A DNA stretch of 64,000 bases from Anoxybacteroides tepidamans (GCF_014201465.1 NZ_JACHEP010000002.1:124001-188000), one strand, 5' to 3'; counted from the first letter of the stretch, positions 40,075 to 50,005 are shown. Notes: generated from the letters alone by a model not told the origin. Program-made: numbers and translations.

Positions 40075-41391
40075 TCACCCTGAATGCATGAGATGAAATA
40101 GCATATCGATGCTTTCTTCTCTCGTAAATTTTTCATGCGTATCTTGTTTCAAAAAAGATAAAAGTTTCGGATAATAGCGGATCGCTTCATCAATTTCTTT
40201 CGAAGAGCCTCTTTTATATGCGCCGATGTTAATTAAATCTTCTGAATGCATATAAGTCGAAAGGAGATGGCGAAATCGCTCTGCTGCTTCTCTATGTTCT
40301 GGCGTAACAATGTAATTCATCACGCGGCTAATGCTTTTTAACACATTAATCGCTGGATATTGTCCTTTGTTCGCTAAGTTTCGTTCTAAAACGAAATGCC
40401 CGTCTAAAATGCCACGAACCGTATCAGCAATCGGTTCGTTCATGTCATCGCCATCCACTAACACCGTATAAAAAGCAGTAATCGCACCATGCTCATTCGT
40501 TCCTGTTCGCTCTAACAGTTTCGGCAAAATTGCAAATACAGATGGGGTGTAGCCTTTTGTCGTCGGCGGTTCGCCGACAGCTAGTCCTACTTCCCGCTGT
40601 GCCATCGCCACGCGGGTGACGGAATCCATCATCAGCATCACATTCATCCCTTTATCGCGAAAATATTCCGCAATGGCGGTCGCTGTATACGCACCTTTAA
40701 TGCGCATAAGCGCCGGCTGATCGGAAGTAGCGACAACGACGATCGAACGGGCAAGACCTTCAGGGCCGAGATCTCGTTCAATAAACTCGCGAACTTCACG
40801 TCCACGTTCCCCGATAAGGGCGATGATATTTAAATCCGCATTCGTATTGCGAGCGATCATGCCTAGCAATGTACTTTTTCCGACACCAGAACCGGCAAAT
40901 ATGCCGACGCGTTGCCCTTTTCCTACCGTTAGCAAGCTGTCGATGAGGCGAACGCCGACTTCAAGCGGTTCGTAAATCGGCGATCGCGATAGCGGGTTCG
41001 GTGGCTCTTGCTCAATAGAAATGGAGCGCAATCCTTTAGGGAGCAGGCTCCCATCGAGCGGCTGACCAAGCGAGTTAAGCACTTGACCAACTAAATCCAT
41101 CCCTACCTTTACCTGCAATGGTTTTCCAGTCGCTTCAACAATACATCCCGGTGAAATATCTTGAACGGTTGAAAATGGCATTAACAGCACATGCTGTTCG
41201 CGAAATCCAACGACTTCAGCAGCAATTCGCTGTTTTTTTCTTCCACCGCCAACATGAATATAGCAAACATCGCCGATAGAACTTTCCGGGCCTTTTGATT
41301 CAATCATTAGGCCGATCACACGCGTCACTTTTCCAAACCGCTTATATGAATCGATCGTTTCGATTTCGTGAAGAAGCGTTTGCCAGTTCAA
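40075..41391 (-). CDS. fliI: flagellum-specific ATPase FliI
   Basis: The F1-beta-like ATPase of the export apparatus. Walker A GIFAGSGVGKSTLLG, Walker B VMLMMDSVTR and the arginine-containing KSISRVM region are intact. I start at TTG giving MNWQTLLHEI, because the AGGAGG at the end of fliH lies 9 bases upstream and this start gives 438 residues, the same as B. subtilis. A TTG six codons upstream is inside fliH, ahead of that site. Confidence 0.96.
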   Translation of the reverse strand: MNWQTLLHEIETIDSYKRFGKVTRVIGLMIESKGPESSIGDVCYIHVGGGRKKQRIAAEVVGFREQHVLLMPFSTVQDISPGCIVEATGKPLQVKVGMDLVGQVLNSLGQPLDGSLLPKGLRSISIEQEPPNPLSRSPIYEPLEVGVRLIDSLLTVGKGQRVGIFAGSGVGKSTLLGMIARNTNADLNIIALIGERGREVREFIERDLGPEGLARSIVVVATSDQPALMRIKGAYTATAIAEYFRDKGMNVMLMMDSVTRVAMAQREVGLAVGEPPTTKGYTPSVFAILPKLLERTGTNEHGAITAFYTVLVDGDDMNEPIADTVRGILDGHFVLERNLANKGQYPAINVLKSISRVMNYIVTPEHREAAERFRHLLSTYMHSEDLINIGAYKRGSSKEIDEAIRYYPKLLSFLKQDTHEKFTREESIDMLFHLMHSG

Positions 41392-41395
41392 ACGA

Positions 41396-42166
41396 TTATT
41401 CCTCCTCAAGCCGTTCGAGCAGCTGTTGTTTGATTTGCTGTAACTGCGTATCTACACTTGCATCGATTCGGCCAAATGGCGTTTCGATCACACATCCGTT
41501 TTCCGTCAATTGTTCATCCGGATAAATAAAAATGTCTGTCGGCTGATTAAACACTGCTCTCAGTTCATCTTTTTGCTGCACAAGCATTTCGTAATAAAAC
41601 GGATGAACGTAAACTTTCACTTCCGATTGTTCACGCACTTCTTTTATCGCTCGTTTTACAAGCGAAAGAAAATGTTCGCTATTTTCCATAAGCTTCTCGC
41701 CTAGTATCCGTTCCGCTACTTTTAATCCGATGAGAAGAATCGTTTCACTTGCTTCTTCAATTTGTTCATAAAACTGCCTATTGGCTGTTTCAACGATACG
41801 CTTTGCTTCATTGATCAGCTCATCGTAACGATGAAGCGCCTCTTCTTTTCCTTGCGCAAATCCTACTTCATATCCTTCTTGTTGAACAGTTGCTATAAGC
41901 TGTTGCTTTTCGATTTTCCAATGCTCTTGTTCTTGCGATATGTGCTGCTTTAAAGAATGGTAATATTGTTCCGCTTCTTGTTTAATCAGTTCGGCTTCTC
42001 GTTTTGCTTGTTCAATCATCATTTGAGCGTTTGTTTGCTCATCTATATCATTTGGTACTAAAAAATCTGTTTGTTTTAAAAAGTAGTTTTTCACTTCAAT
42101 GATTTTTTTATTACTATGATCCGTTTTTGTAAAAGGAGCTTTAATAACGTTAGACAATAATCTCAT
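41396..42166 (-). CDS. fliH: flagellar assembly protein FliH
   Basis: A regulator of FliI that anchors it to the C ring. The 257-residue product is a long charged coiled coil (KQEAEQYYHSLKQHISQEQEH) with a C-terminal V/A-ATPase E-subunit-like domain (ERILGEKLMENSEHFLSLV; CVIETPFGRIDASV). The start is uncertain: I use the ATG giving MRLLSNVIK, close after GGAGGAG, but a TTG three codons downstream has better spacing. It overlaps fliG by 17 bases. Confidence 0.9.
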   Translation of the reverse strand: MRLLSNVIKAPFTKTDHSNKKIIEVKNYFLKQTDFLVPNDIDEQTNAQMMIEQAKREAELIKQEAEQYYHSLKQHISQEQEHWKIEKQQLIATVQQEGYEVGFAQGKEEALHRYDELINEAKRIVETANRQFYEQIEEASETILLIGLKVAERILGEKLMENSEHFLSLVKRAIKEVREQSEVKVYVHPFYYEMLVQQKDELRAVFNQPTDIFIYPDEQLTENGCVIETPFGRIDASVDTQLQQIKQQLLERLEEE

Positions 42167-43169
42167 CTCCTCCACCGCGAGCGATAACAATTTCACCCGC
42201 TTCTTCAAGGCGGCGAATCACTGCCACAATACGCGATTGTGCTTCCTCCACATCGCGAAGGCGAACTGGCCCCATAAACTCCATTTCTTCTTTGAATGTT
42301 TCTGCCATGCGTGTCGACATATTGCGAAAAACAACTTCTTTCACTTCATCGCTCGACACTTTCAATGCAAGCATTAAGTCATTATTATCCACTTCACGAA
42401 TGACGCGCTGAATTGCACGATTATCAAGTGTCACAATATCTTCAAAGACGAACATTCGCTTCTTAATTTCTTCCGCAAGTTCTGGGTCTTGAATTTCAAG
42501 AGCATCTAAAATAGTGCGTTCCGTGCTTCGGTCGACACCGTTTAATACTTCCACCACCGCTTCGATTCCACCTGTTTGCGTATAATCTTGTACGAAAGTC
42601 GCCGAGAGCTTTCTTTCTAAAATTTGTTCCACTTCGTTAATGACTTCTGGCGATGTCCTGTCCATGAGCGCAATCCGACGTGCAATATCTGCTTGCATCT
42701 CTTGCGGGAGCGACGATAAAATTTGACCAGCTTGCGTTGGTTCTAGATATGAAAGAACAAGTGCAATCGTCTGCGGATGCTCGTTTTGAATAAAGTTCAA
42801 TAATTGTGCTGGGTCTGCTTTGCGAGCGAAATCAAATGGCCGCACCATCAAAGCTGACGTTAAACGGTTAATAATGTTTAGCGCTTTTTCTGTACCGAGC
42901 GCTTTTTCTAGCACTTCCTTCGCATAGACGATCCCCCCTTGGGCAATATAATCTTGCGCCAAGGCAATTTGGTGAAATTCTTCTAACACTTCTTCTTTTT
43001 CTTGCGCAGCAACTTGGCGAACGTTGGAAATTTCGAGCGTTAATTTTTCAATTTCTTCTTCTGATAAATGTTTATAGACAGATGCTGACACATCCGGTCC
43101 AAGAGAAATGAGAAGTATGGCTGCTTTTTGTTTTCCTGTTAGTTCACCTTTTTTCTCTTTTTTTGCCAT
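42150..43169 (-). CDS. fliG: flagellar motor switch protein FliG
   Basis: The rotor protein that contacts the stators. The 339-residue product has N-terminal, middle (DFARKADPAQLLNFIQNEHP) and C-terminal torque domains; the latter contains DIVTLDNRAIQRVIREVD and MSTRMAETFKEEMEFMGPVR with the conserved charged residues. I start at the ATG giving MAKKEKKG, with AGGAGG seven bases upstream; another ATG two codons earlier lies too close to that site. Confidence 0.97.
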   Translation of the reverse strand: MAKKEKKGELTGKQKAAILLISLGPDVSASVYKHLSEEEIEKLTLEISNVRQVAAQEKEEVLEEFHQIALAQDYIAQGGIVYAKEVLEKALGTEKALNIINRLTSALMVRPFDFARKADPAQLLNFIQNEHPQTIALVLSYLEPTQAGQILSSLPQEMQADIARRIALMDRTSPEVINEVEQILERKLSATFVQDYTQTGGIEAVVEVLNGVDRSTERTILDALEIQDPELAEEIKKRMFVFEDIVTLDNRAIQRVIREVDNNDLMLALKVSSDEVKEVVFRNMSTRMAETFKEEMEFMGPVRLRDVEEAQSRIVAVIRRLEEAGEIVIARGGGDEIIV

Positions 43170-43180
43170 CTTCATTCCTC

Positions 43181-44764
43181 CTAGTCTTCCGCTAACCATG
43201 TTCTTAACAATTGAGCAAACTCATTTGGTTTTTCTTTCGCCAGTTTTTCGAGCTGTTTGCGGCGCAACGTTGCTTCTGTTTCTCTTTCTTCAATATTAGG
43301 CAACTCTTGTACAGGTGACGGAGCAACGAATTCGTCGATCTTTTCCTCCTCTTTTTTTCGTCTGCGCATAAGGAAAAAGATCATTAAGCCGATTAACACG
43401 AGCAGAAAAGCCCCGCCAGCGATATAAGCCCATGTTGGAATCGTTGGCTGCGCTTGTGTAAAATCAGTTTTCCCATTGAACTTTTGCACAGAAACAACAA
43501 TCCGATTTTGAATATCTTGATCGGTTAAAGCTTGCCCGTTTTGCTTATCAATCGATGTTCGGACAACCGTACCTAAAATTTTCTTAATGTCATCGACTGT
43601 TTGTTGCGGCAAAGAATTCGGGTCTTGCGGATTTGGCGGCTCTACCATCACTTGAATGCCTAAATCCCGCACTTTATATGGACTTTCGACAATATGTTTT
43701 TTAATTCTGTTCACTTCATTATTAATCGTTTCTTCCGTTCTTTCATAATCTCCGTTAGAGCCATTGATCGATGATTGATAACTTGGAACATCATTCGCTC
43801 CAGTCCCCGGAACCCCGCCAGGCTGAGCACCTTGCCCGGAAAACGTTTCTTTAATTCGCTGCACGCTCACAGCAATACCTTGGTTATTTTGTTCATCGAC
43901 AGGAGCAACTAAGTTTTCTTCACGGTTTTCCTGAGTAAAATCGACATCGGCGGTAACAGATACGACCACTTTATCCTGTCCCATCATCGTGCCAAGCATT
44001 TGCTGGATTTGGCGCTGAATATCTCGTTCAATTTGTTTTTTAATTTCATTTTGTGTCGTGAACGCTGTCGCTGTCGAAAATTTTTCATCATTTTTTAAGT
44101 CAAAGTACTCAAAATATTGATTCATAATGACGATATTATCAGTAGGAAGGTTAGGGACGCTTTTTGATACGAGATGATAAAGTGCTTTAATCTGTTCGTC
44201 GCTGAACTTATACCCTGGTTTTGTTTTTAAGACGACAGAAGCGGACGCTTGCCCCTGATCATCCGATACGAATACAGACGGTTGTGGGAGATTGATCATT
44301 ACTTTCGCGTCTTCCACACCGTCAATGTTTTTGATTAAATTCGCCAGCTCTGTCTGCATCGCTTTTAATTTCACAACGTTAAACTCGTTATCTGTCATGC
44401 CAAAGCTGGCATTTTTTCCAAAAAACGAATAATCGATACTTCCACTATCCGGAATTCCTTGCGCCGCTAATTCGACTTTTAATGTGTCGGCCAACTTTTC
44501 TGGAACTTTGATCGTCGTCCCGTTGTCAGCTACTTCCGATTCAATGCCGCGCTGATCAAGCGTGGCTTTAATTTGTCCGGATTCTTGCGGCGAAAGATTG
44601 CTATATAACGGTACAAAATTTGTTCTCGTCGCAAAATATGATGCGGCTCCAACGATGACAAGAAAAAGGAAAAACGCGCTCACCGCCATTGTTTTTTGCG
44701 CTTTCGTTCTCCCTCTCCAAAAAGATGTCAACCGAGTGAGCCACTCTTTCATTCTTTCATTCAT
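43181..44764 (-). CDS. fliF: flagellar MS-ring protein FliF
   Basis: The MS-ring subunit that houses the export gate. The 527-residue product has an N-terminal cytoplasmic segment, a membrane helix near 26-46, ring-building motifs (NFVPLYSNLSPQESGQIKATL, split), a Pro/Gly/Asn-rich middle, a second helix (about 430-455, AYIAGGAFLLVLIGLMIFFLM) and a C-terminal FliG-binding tail ending RTWLAED. I start at MNERMKEWL after a GGGGGAATACT site. The frame continues open for 44 codons upstream but without a start signal. Confidence 0.96.
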   Translation of the reverse strand: MNERMKEWLTRLTSFWRGRTKAQKTMAVSAFFLFLVIVGAASYFATRTNFVPLYSNLSPQESGQIKATLDQRGIESEVADNGTTIKVPEKLADTLKVELAAQGIPDSGSIDYSFFGKNASFGMTDNEFNVVKLKAMQTELANLIKNIDGVEDAKVMINLPQPSVFVSDDQGQASASVVLKTKPGYKFSDEQIKALYHLVSKSVPNLPTDNIVIMNQYFEYFDLKNDEKFSTATAFTTQNEIKKQIERDIQRQIQQMLGTMMGQDKVVVSVTADVDFTQENREENLVAPVDEQNNQGIAVSVQRIKETFSGQGAQPGGVPGTGANDVPSYQSSINGSNGDYERTEETINNEVNRIKKHIVESPYKVRDLGIQVMVEPPNPQDPNSLPQQTVDDIKKILGTVVRTSIDKQNGQALTDQDIQNRIVVSVQKFNGKTDFTQAQPTIPTWAYIAGGAFLLVLIGLMIFFLMRRRKKEEEKIDEFVAPSPVQELPNIEERETEATLRRKQLEKLAKEKPNEFAQLLRTWLAED

Positions 44765-44954
44765 AGTATTCCCCCGATTATTGCGAGATAAATAGTTTGT
44801 TAACCTGTGGTACTGGTTGAATGTCATAATCTTGTTACTTTCAAGCGTTTTCCGTATTTGCTGCGTAATCACGACCTGTGGAAAATACATGATCAATTAG
44901 CATCCATCGACATCTAGCACCATGAGTATTGTTAGTCTTCTTCTAGCACATTAC
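44765..44954 (-). other. 190-base gap between fliE and fliF
   Basis: The longest gap inside the fla/che operon. The part nearest fliF is open in the fliF frame from about 44896 but has no ribosome site at its ATGs. A TTAACA and a TAATCG separated by 17 bases near 44770-44800 form only a weak promoter-like pair. I see no hairpin terminator. The segment could hold a promoter or a leader, but nothing is convincing. Confidence 0.4.
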
Positions 44955-45251
44955 TTATACTTGCATTCTCATCATTTCTTGGTACGCTTCAAGTGCTTTG
45001 TTGCGAATTTCAAGGGTAAGCTGTAACGAAATGCTCGCTTTTTGCGCAGCGATCATCACTTGATGCAAGTCAACATTTTCTCCTTTAACTAATTTTTCTG
45101 TTAATTGACTTGATTGAATCTGGTCGTCGTTCACTTTATGAATCGCATCTTTCAAAAAATTAGCAAACGATTTTTGAGCGTCTGCCGGTTTTACAGCCGA
45201 AGATGTTGTAGCAGCGGTCGAAAAAAAGTTTTGACTTACTCCATGAATCAT
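44955..45251 (-). CDS. fliE: flagellar basal-body protein FliE
   Basis: A 98-residue rod/MS-ring connector. The family core is visible in FANFLKDAIHKVNDDQIQSS and the C-terminal SLQLTLEIRNKALEAYQEMMRMQV (read in parts). It follows flgC by 15 bases. The ATG has AAAAGGAG upstream. Confidence 0.95.
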   Translation of the reverse strand: MIHGVSQNFFSTAATTSSAVKPADAQKSFANFLKDAIHKVNDDQIQSSQLTEKLVKGENVDLHQVMIAAQKASISLQLTLEIRNKALEAYQEMMRMQV

Positions 45252-45266
45252 CGCTCATTCTCCTTT

Positions 45267-45719
45267 TTATTTACCAATTTCTAATGCTTTCATTAACATT
45301 CCTTTTGTCGCGTTAAACACCGTTACGTTCGCTTCATATGAACGAGTAGCGCTCATTAAGTCCACCATTTCTTTTAACGGATCGACATTAGGGAGCTGCA
45401 CATAACCGTCACGATTAGCATCGGGATGCGTCGGATCGTAAACGAGTTTAAACGGCGTTTCATCCTCGATAATTTTTGTGACCTTTACACCATTTCCAAC
45501 AGCTGAACGGCTGTTCATTGCTACCTGCAAATACGACGAAAAACTTCCTTCGTTCGGCTCCATGACGACTAACTTGCGACGATACGGTTGCCATTGTCCG
45601 TCCACAAATTTCGCCCGTGTCGTATCCACATTGGCCATGTTTGAGGAAATGACATCCATTCTTAGCCGCTGAGCCGTAAGCGCTGATGCGGTTGTATTTA
45701 AGCTTTGAAAAATGGACAT
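45267..45719 (-). CDS. flgC: flagellar basal-body rod protein FlgC
   Basis: A proximal rod subunit. The N-terminal rod motif ALTAQRLRMDVISSNMANVDT and the C-terminal KEMVDLMSATRSYEANVTVF match the family; length is 150 residues. It begins four bases after the flgB stop. Confidence 0.96.
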   Translation of the reverse strand: MSIFQSLNTTASALTAQRLRMDVISSNMANVDTTRAKFVDGQWQPYRRKLVVMEPNEGSFSSYLQVAMNSRSAVGNGVKVTKIIEDETPFKLVYDPTHPDANRDGYVQLPNVDPLKEMVDLMSATRSYEANVTVFNATKGMLMKALEIGK

Positions 45720-45722
45720 AGA

Positions 45723-46115
45723 TTACTTCCCACCTTTAATGACCGTTTTTAACGTATTCAGCTGACCGTTCAATCGCTCGATCAACGCATTATAGTAAAT
45801 TTGATTTTCTGCTAAATCCGACATTTCCTTATCGATATCGACACTGTTCCCATTATGATTGTATATTACATCACTTCTTGTCGTCACTAAAAAATTGCTA
45901 GTATCGGGACTTTTGAATGGAAAATGTTTTGGATTGGTCCGGTACGCTTCAAGCGGTGCCATCGCTTGTTCGAGTTCCGTCTTAAAACGAACATCTTTCG
46001 CTTTGTAATTCGGTGTATCCGCATTGGCAATATTATTGGCAATCACTTTTTGTTTCGTCGCCGCATAATCTAGTCCCTGTTCGAGAAGTGTAAATGTACG
46101 AGAAAATAGTTTCAA
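45723..46115 (-). CDS. flgB: flagellar basal-body rod protein FlgB
   Basis: A proximal rod subunit and the first gene of the fla/che operon. The rod motif TKQKVIANNIANADTPNYKAKDV (split in two) and a C-terminal SDLAENQIYYNALIERLN match the family. The start is TTG, 7 bases after GAGGGG, and gives the B. subtilis-like N-terminus MKLFS. A TTG start may hold expression down. Confidence 0.95.
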   Translation of the reverse strand: MKLFSRTFTLLEQGLDYAATKQKVIANNIANADTPNYKAKDVRFKTELEQAMAPLEAYRTNPKHFPFKSPDTSNFLVTTRSDVIYNHNGNSVDIDKEMSDLAENQIYYNALIERLNGQLNTLKTVIKGGK

Positions 46116-46233
46116 GGAAAATCCCCTCTTTATCTTCTTTTTTTCGACAATATCTGATACTCTCTATTTTAAAAGAATGTGTAAATAATGTATAGCCGGA
46201 AGATTGTACTATTTTTACCGTTTCGATGCGCAA
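46116..46233 (-). other. promoter-bearing gap upstream of flgB
   Basis: After the codY terminator about 118 AT-rich bases precede flgB. In B. subtilis this gap carries a sigma-A and a sigma-D promoter. Here I see a TCAGATAT (resembling the sigma-D -10) but no TAAA at the right distance, and a TATACA/TAAAAT pair spaced 17 bases that is only a weak sigma-A candidate. No consensus CodY box is evident. Confidence 0.4.
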
Positions 46234-46259
46234 ATAAAAAGAGCTGACAAAATCAGCTC
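46234..46259 (-). terminator. Rho-independent terminator of codY
   Basis: GAGCTGA pairs with TCAGCTC around a 5-base loop, followed by a U tract (TTTTTATTT). It lies about 12 bases after the codY stop and separates it from the fla/che operon. Confidence 0.85.
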
Positions 46260-46270
46260 CCTTTTTACCG

Positions 46271-47050
46271 TTAGTTCGCTTTTAATTTTTCTAGTTCTGT
46301 TAAAAATTTATCATTTAATACTTTAATATATGTTCCTTTCATACCGAGAGAACGCGATTCAATCACGCCGGCGCTTTCAAGTTTTCTGAGCGCATTGACA
46401 ATCACCGAGCGCGTAATACCGACACGATCGGCAATTTTGCTGGCAACAAGCAACCCTTCTGTGCCATCTAATTCTTCAAAAATATGTTCAATTGCTTCTA
46501 GTTCGCTGTACGATAATGAACTGATCGCCATTTGCACAACCGCTTTACTTCTCGCTTCTTCTTCAATTTCTTCCGCTTTTTCACGCAAAATTTCCATGCC
46601 GACAACGGTTGCACCATATTCCGCTAAAATTAAGTCATCATCATCAAATTCACGGTCAAGTCTTGATAAAATAAGCGTCCCGAGACGTTCACCACCGCCG
46701 TTAATCGGCACGATCGTCGTTAATCCTGTTTTAAATAAGTCGCGATTTTCAACGGGAAACGCTGTATATTCGCTATTAATATCTAAGTTCGGAGACGTTT
46801 CCGTAATATTGAACAAATTGTTCGTATACTCTTCCGGAAACTGGCGATCTTCTAACATTTTTTTCATTCGTTCGTTTTCGATCGATTGTTTAATCGCAAA
46901 GCCTAACAGCTTTCCGCGGCGGCTGACGACGAACACGTTCGCCTCGATCACTTCGCAAAGCGTTTCCGCCATTTCTTTAAAATTAACAGGTTTCCCTGCT
47001 GCTTTTTGCAACATCGCATTAATTTTTCTTGTTTTTTGTAACAAATTCAT
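46271..47050 (-). CDS. codY: GTP- and branched-chain-amino-acid-sensing repressor CodY
   Basis: A global regulator of the stationary-phase and nutrient response. The 259-residue product has an N-terminal GAF domain ([14 protein letters not shown] onward, with NREYTAF-type pocket residues) and a C-terminal winged helix-turn-helix ([20 protein letters not shown]). The start MNLLQKT has AGGAGG 9 bases upstream; a TTG two codons earlier is less likely. In B. subtilis, CodY represses the fla/che operon directly downstream. Confidence 0.98.
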   Translation of the reverse strand: MNLLQKTRKINAMLQKAAGKPVNFKEMAETLCEVIEANVFVVSRRGKLLGFAIKQSIENERMKKMLEDRQFPEEYTNNLFNITETSPNLDINSEYTAFPVENRDLFKTGLTTIVPINGGGERLGTLILSRLDREFDDDDLILAEYGATVVGMEILREKAEEIEEEARSKAVVQMAISSLSYSELEAIEHIFEELDGTEGLLVASKIADRVGITRSVIVNALRKLESAGVIESRSLGMKGTYIKVLNDKFLTELEKLKAN

Positions 47051-47077
47051 CTTCAATAGCCTCCTAATTTTAGTTCC

Positions 47078-48469
47078 TCACAAAATAAATTCGCTTAAAT
47101 CTTTATTTTTCACGATATTGCCTAGTTTCTGTTCGACATATTGTGGTGTAATGACAACTTTTTCAAGCGTAATATCCGGCGCTTCAAATGATAAGTCTTC
47201 TAGCAGTTTTTCCATAATGGTATGAAGGCGTCTTGCTCCGATGTTATCCGTCGTCTGATTCACTTCAAACGCTACTTCCGCAATCTTACGAATAGCATCG
47301 TCAGAAAATTCAAGTTGTATACCTTCTGTCGCCAAAAGCGCCGTATATTGTTTAATGAGCGCATTGTTCGGTTCGATGAGAATTTTTACGAAATCGTCGA
47401 CCGTCAATTTCGACAGTTCCACCCGAATCGGAAAGCGCCCTTGTAACTCCGGGATTAAGTCCGACGGTTTTGACATATGAAACGCGCCAGCCGCAATAAA
47501 CAAAATGTAATCAGTTTTTACCGGACCGTATTTCGTCATGACCGTTGAGCCTTCCACAATCGGTAAAATGTCGCGCTGCACACCTTCGCGAGATACATCA
47601 GCAGAAGAAGCACTTTGTCCTCTTCTTGCAATTTTATCAATCTCATCAATGAAAATGATTCCAGACTGCTCGGCAAGATGAACGGCTTCTTGCGTCACTT
47701 CGTCCATGTCAATTAATTTTTGCGCTTCTTCATTCGTCAATACTTTGCGTGCCTCACTTACTTTCAGCTTTCGCTTTTTGCGCCGCTTCGGCATAAAGCT
47801 GCTTAGCGCATCTTGCATGTTCATTCCCATTTGCTCAATTCCTGTTCCTTGCAAAAAATCGAATAGCGTGGCTTGCTGTTCTTCTACTTCTACCGTTACG
47901 AATTCGTCTTCTAACTCTCCGTTTGCAAGTTGAGCAGCTACTTGTTTCCGCTTTTGCTCAACATATTGGTCATCTTGGTGGTACGTTGTATCTTGCTGAG
48001 CTGTTTGCCCGCCACCAAATAATAACTCTAACGGATTTTTCATCGTCTGTTTTTGTTTTCCTGGCACTAATAATTCGACAAGCCGCTTATTGGCTTGCTG
48101 CTCTGCTCGATCTTTGACTTCGTTCATTTTCCGCTCTTTTACTAACCGAACAGACGTTTCAACAAGATCGCGCACCATCGATTCCACGTCACGACCGACA
48201 TAGCCAACCTCTGTAAATTTCGTTGCTTCCACTTTGATGAATGGGGCGCCAACAAGTTTTGCAAGCCTTCTCGCGATTTCGGTTTTCCCCACTCCCGTCG
48301 GGCCGATCATTAATATGTTTTTCGGCACGACTTCATCGCGTAATTTTTCATCAAGCAAGCTGCGGCGATAGCGATTTCTTAAAGCGATCGCTACCGCCTT
48401 TTTTGCTTCTTTTTGACCAACGATAAACTGATCCAACTTTTCAACAATTTGCCGAGGTGTTAAATTCAT
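47078..48469 (-). CDS. hslU: ATP-dependent protease ATPase subunit HslU (ClpY/CodX)
   Basis: The AAA+ unfoldase of the HslUV protease. The 463-residue product shows Walker [17 protein letters not shown] near residue 52, Walker [11 protein letters not shown], the I domain (about 110-240, rich in Gln/Asp/Lys) and the C-terminal tail ending KDLSEFIL, which inserts into HslV. I start at [12 protein letters not shown]; the frame is open 19 codons upstream without support. It follows hslV by 14 bases. Confidence 0.97.
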   Translation of the reverse strand: MNLTPRQIVEKLDQFIVGQKEAKKAVAIALRNRYRRSLLDEKLRDEVVPKNILMIGPTGVGKTEIARRLAKLVGAPFIKVEATKFTEVGYVGRDVESMVRDLVETSVRLVKERKMNEVKDRAEQQANKRLVELLVPGKQKQTMKNPLELLFGGGQTAQQDTTYHQDDQYVEQKRKQVAAQLANGELEDEFVTVEVEEQQATLFDFLQGTGIEQMGMNMQDALSSFMPKRRKKRKLKVSEARKVLTNEEAQKLIDMDEVTQEAVHLAEQSGIIFIDEIDKIARRGQSASSADVSREGVQRDILPIVEGSTVMTKYGPVKTDYILFIAAGAFHMSKPSDLIPELQGRFPIRVELSKLTVDDFVKILIEPNNALIKQYTALLATEGIQLEFSDDAIRKIAEVAFEVNQTTDNIGARRLHTIMEKLLEDLSFEAPDITLEKVVITPQYVEQKLGNIVKNKDLSEFIL

Positions 48470-48483
48470 CGTTTTTCCCTCCG

Positions 48484-49026
48484 CTACAATTCTTCGACGA
48501 TGATGTGATCGTTCGTATACACACAAATATCGGCCGCGATTTCTAAAGCTGCTTTCGCAATTTCTTTAGCGGTCATCTGCGCACCAGCGTATTGCTTCAA
48601 CGCTCGACCGGCCGCAAGCGCATAATTTCCTCCTGAACCGATCGCTAAAATGCCGTCATCCGGCTCGATCACTTCACCCGTTCCTGATATTAAAAGCAAA
48701 TAGCGTTCGTCCATGACAATAAGCATCGCTTCCAATCTACGCAACACTTTATCACTGCGCCATTCTTTTGCCAATTCAACGGCGGCGCGCTGCAAGTTCC
48801 CGTTAAACTCTTCAAGCTTTCCTTCGAACATTTCGAACAATGTAAACGCATCCGCAACGGCCCCAGCAAAACCTGCCAACACTTTCCCATGAAAAAGCTT
48901 CCGCACTTTTTTCGCCGTATGTTTCATCACGACCGCATTGCCGAATGTCACTTGGCCATCGCCAGCCATCGCGCACGCGCCGTTATGTCGAATCGCAAAA
49001 ATCGTCGTTGCATGGAATTGTTCCAT
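48484..49026 (-). CDS. hslV: ATP-dependent protease peptidase subunit HslV (ClpQ/CodW)
   Basis: The Ntn-hydrolase peptidase of HslUV. The 180-residue product reads [25 protein letters not shown], given here in two parts, with the TT pair aligned to the E. coli catalytic Thr1-Thr2 and [12 protein letters not shown] following. B. subtilis CodW is reported to use an N-terminal Ser (residue 2); here residue 2 is Glu, so the nucleophile would most likely be a Thr at residue 7 after processing. AAGGAGG lies 6 bases before the ATG, so the start is secure. Confidence 0.96.
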   Translation of the reverse strand: MEQFHATTIFAIRHNGACAMAGDGQVTFGNAVVMKHTAKKVRKLFHGKVLAGFAGAVADAFTLFEMFEGKLEEFNGNLQRAAVELAKEWRSDKVLRRLEAMLIVMDERYLLLISGTGEVIEPDDGILAIGSGGNYALAAGRALKQYAGAQMTAKEIAKAALEIAADICVYTNDHIIVEEL

Positions 49027-49049
49027 GTTGATCCTCCTTTTTTGGAAGT

Positions 49050-49952
49050 CTAAGCCCGCGGATGCGTATGCAAATAAATATGGCGCAAGCGATCTTTCGT
49101 CACATGCGTATACACTTGTGTTGACGAAAGATGCGCATGCCCTAACAATTCTTGAACGGTACGCATATCCGCTCCTTCATTAAGCAAATGGGTGGCAAAC
49201 GTATGCCTAAATATGTGCGGGCTCACTTTTTGCGTCATTGCCGCTTTTTCAACCACTTCATTCAAAATGTGACGTGCCCCTCTAGGTGTTAAAGGATTGC
49301 CGCGAAAGTTCACAAACAAATAGCTATGCGCTACTTTTCCTTTTTGCAAAAGTTCGTTTCGTCCGTTTTGCACATATCGTTCGAGCGCTTCTTTAGCAAA
49401 ACTCCCAAACGGAACGTAACGTTGTTTATTTCCTTTCCCATAAATTAATATCGTAGAAAGCGAAAAATCGATATGAGAAAGTTGAATGTGACAACATTCA
49501 CTAATACGAACACCCGTCGCATAAAGCAGTTCAATAAGCGCTTGGTTTCGCTGGCCGATCGCTGTATTTAAATCATTGACACGAAATAGGCTTTCTAATT
49601 CCTGTTCATATAAAAAACGCGGAATTTTTTGCTCTTTTTTCGGCAGCGAGGCAAGGGAAAACGGGTTTTCAGCCACCTTTTGTTCCCGTAACAAAAATTT
49701 ATAGAAGCTGCGCAGGCTCGATATTTTTCGAGAGATCGAACGGCTTAATAGCTGCTCATTATGTAGCTTTGTTAAATATAAGCGAACATCACTATATGTG
49801 ACTTCATCTAAACGTTGGATCGCCTGCTCACACATAAATTCAAAAAACTGTTCAATATCGCGTGTATAACACGCAATAGTATATTGTGAATAATTTTTTT
49901 CAATTTGTAAATATTCAATGAATAATTGTAATGAAATTTTCAAATTCTCCAC
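49050..49952 (-). CDS. xerC: tyrosine recombinase XerC (CodV)
   Basis: A site-specific recombinase that, with XerD, resolves chromosome dimers at dif. The 300-residue product has the N-terminal core-binding domain ([19 protein letters not shown], read in two parts) and the catalytic domain with Arg ([12 protein letters not shown]), HxxR ([13 protein letters not shown]), His and Tyr (SSTQVYTHV). The start is GTG (MENLKISLQ), with GAGGTG six bases upstream. It lies after an unusual perfect hairpin and 24 bases before hslV. Confidence 0.95.
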   Translation of the reverse strand: MENLKISLQLFIEYLQIEKNYSQYTIACYTRDIEQFFEFMCEQAIQRLDEVTYSDVRLYLTKLHNEQLLSRSISRKISSLRSFYKFLLREQKVAENPFSLASLPKKEQKIPRFLYEQELESLFRVNDLNTAIGQRNQALIELLYATGVRISECCHIQLSHIDFSLSTILIYGKGNKQRYVPFGSFAKEALERYVQNGRNELLQKGKVAHSYLFVNFRGNPLTPRGARHILNEVVEKAAMTQKVSPHIFRHTFATHLLNEGADMRTVQELLGHAHLSSTQVYTHVTKDRLRHIYLHTHPRA

Positions 49953-49965
49953 TCTCAACACCTCA

Positions 49966-50005
49966 CAAGGGCTACTAAATAGTAACATACATTTAGTAGC
50001 CCTTG
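49966..50005 (-). repeat. perfect 15-bp inverted repeat between trmFO and xerC
   Basis: CAAGGGCTACTAAAT and its exact complement flank a 10-base loop, filling almost the whole gap between the trmFO stop and the xerC Shine-Dalgarno sequence. On the minus strand the stem is not followed by a U tract but by TGAGGTG, the xerC site. On the plus strand it is followed by an A/T-rich stretch with seven T, the layout of a terminator pointing the other way. Confidence 0.85.

Noticed and set aside
44765-44896. N-terminal extension of FliF
   Set aside because: The upstream open frame has no ribosome site, and the start at MNERMKEW fits both spacing and family length.
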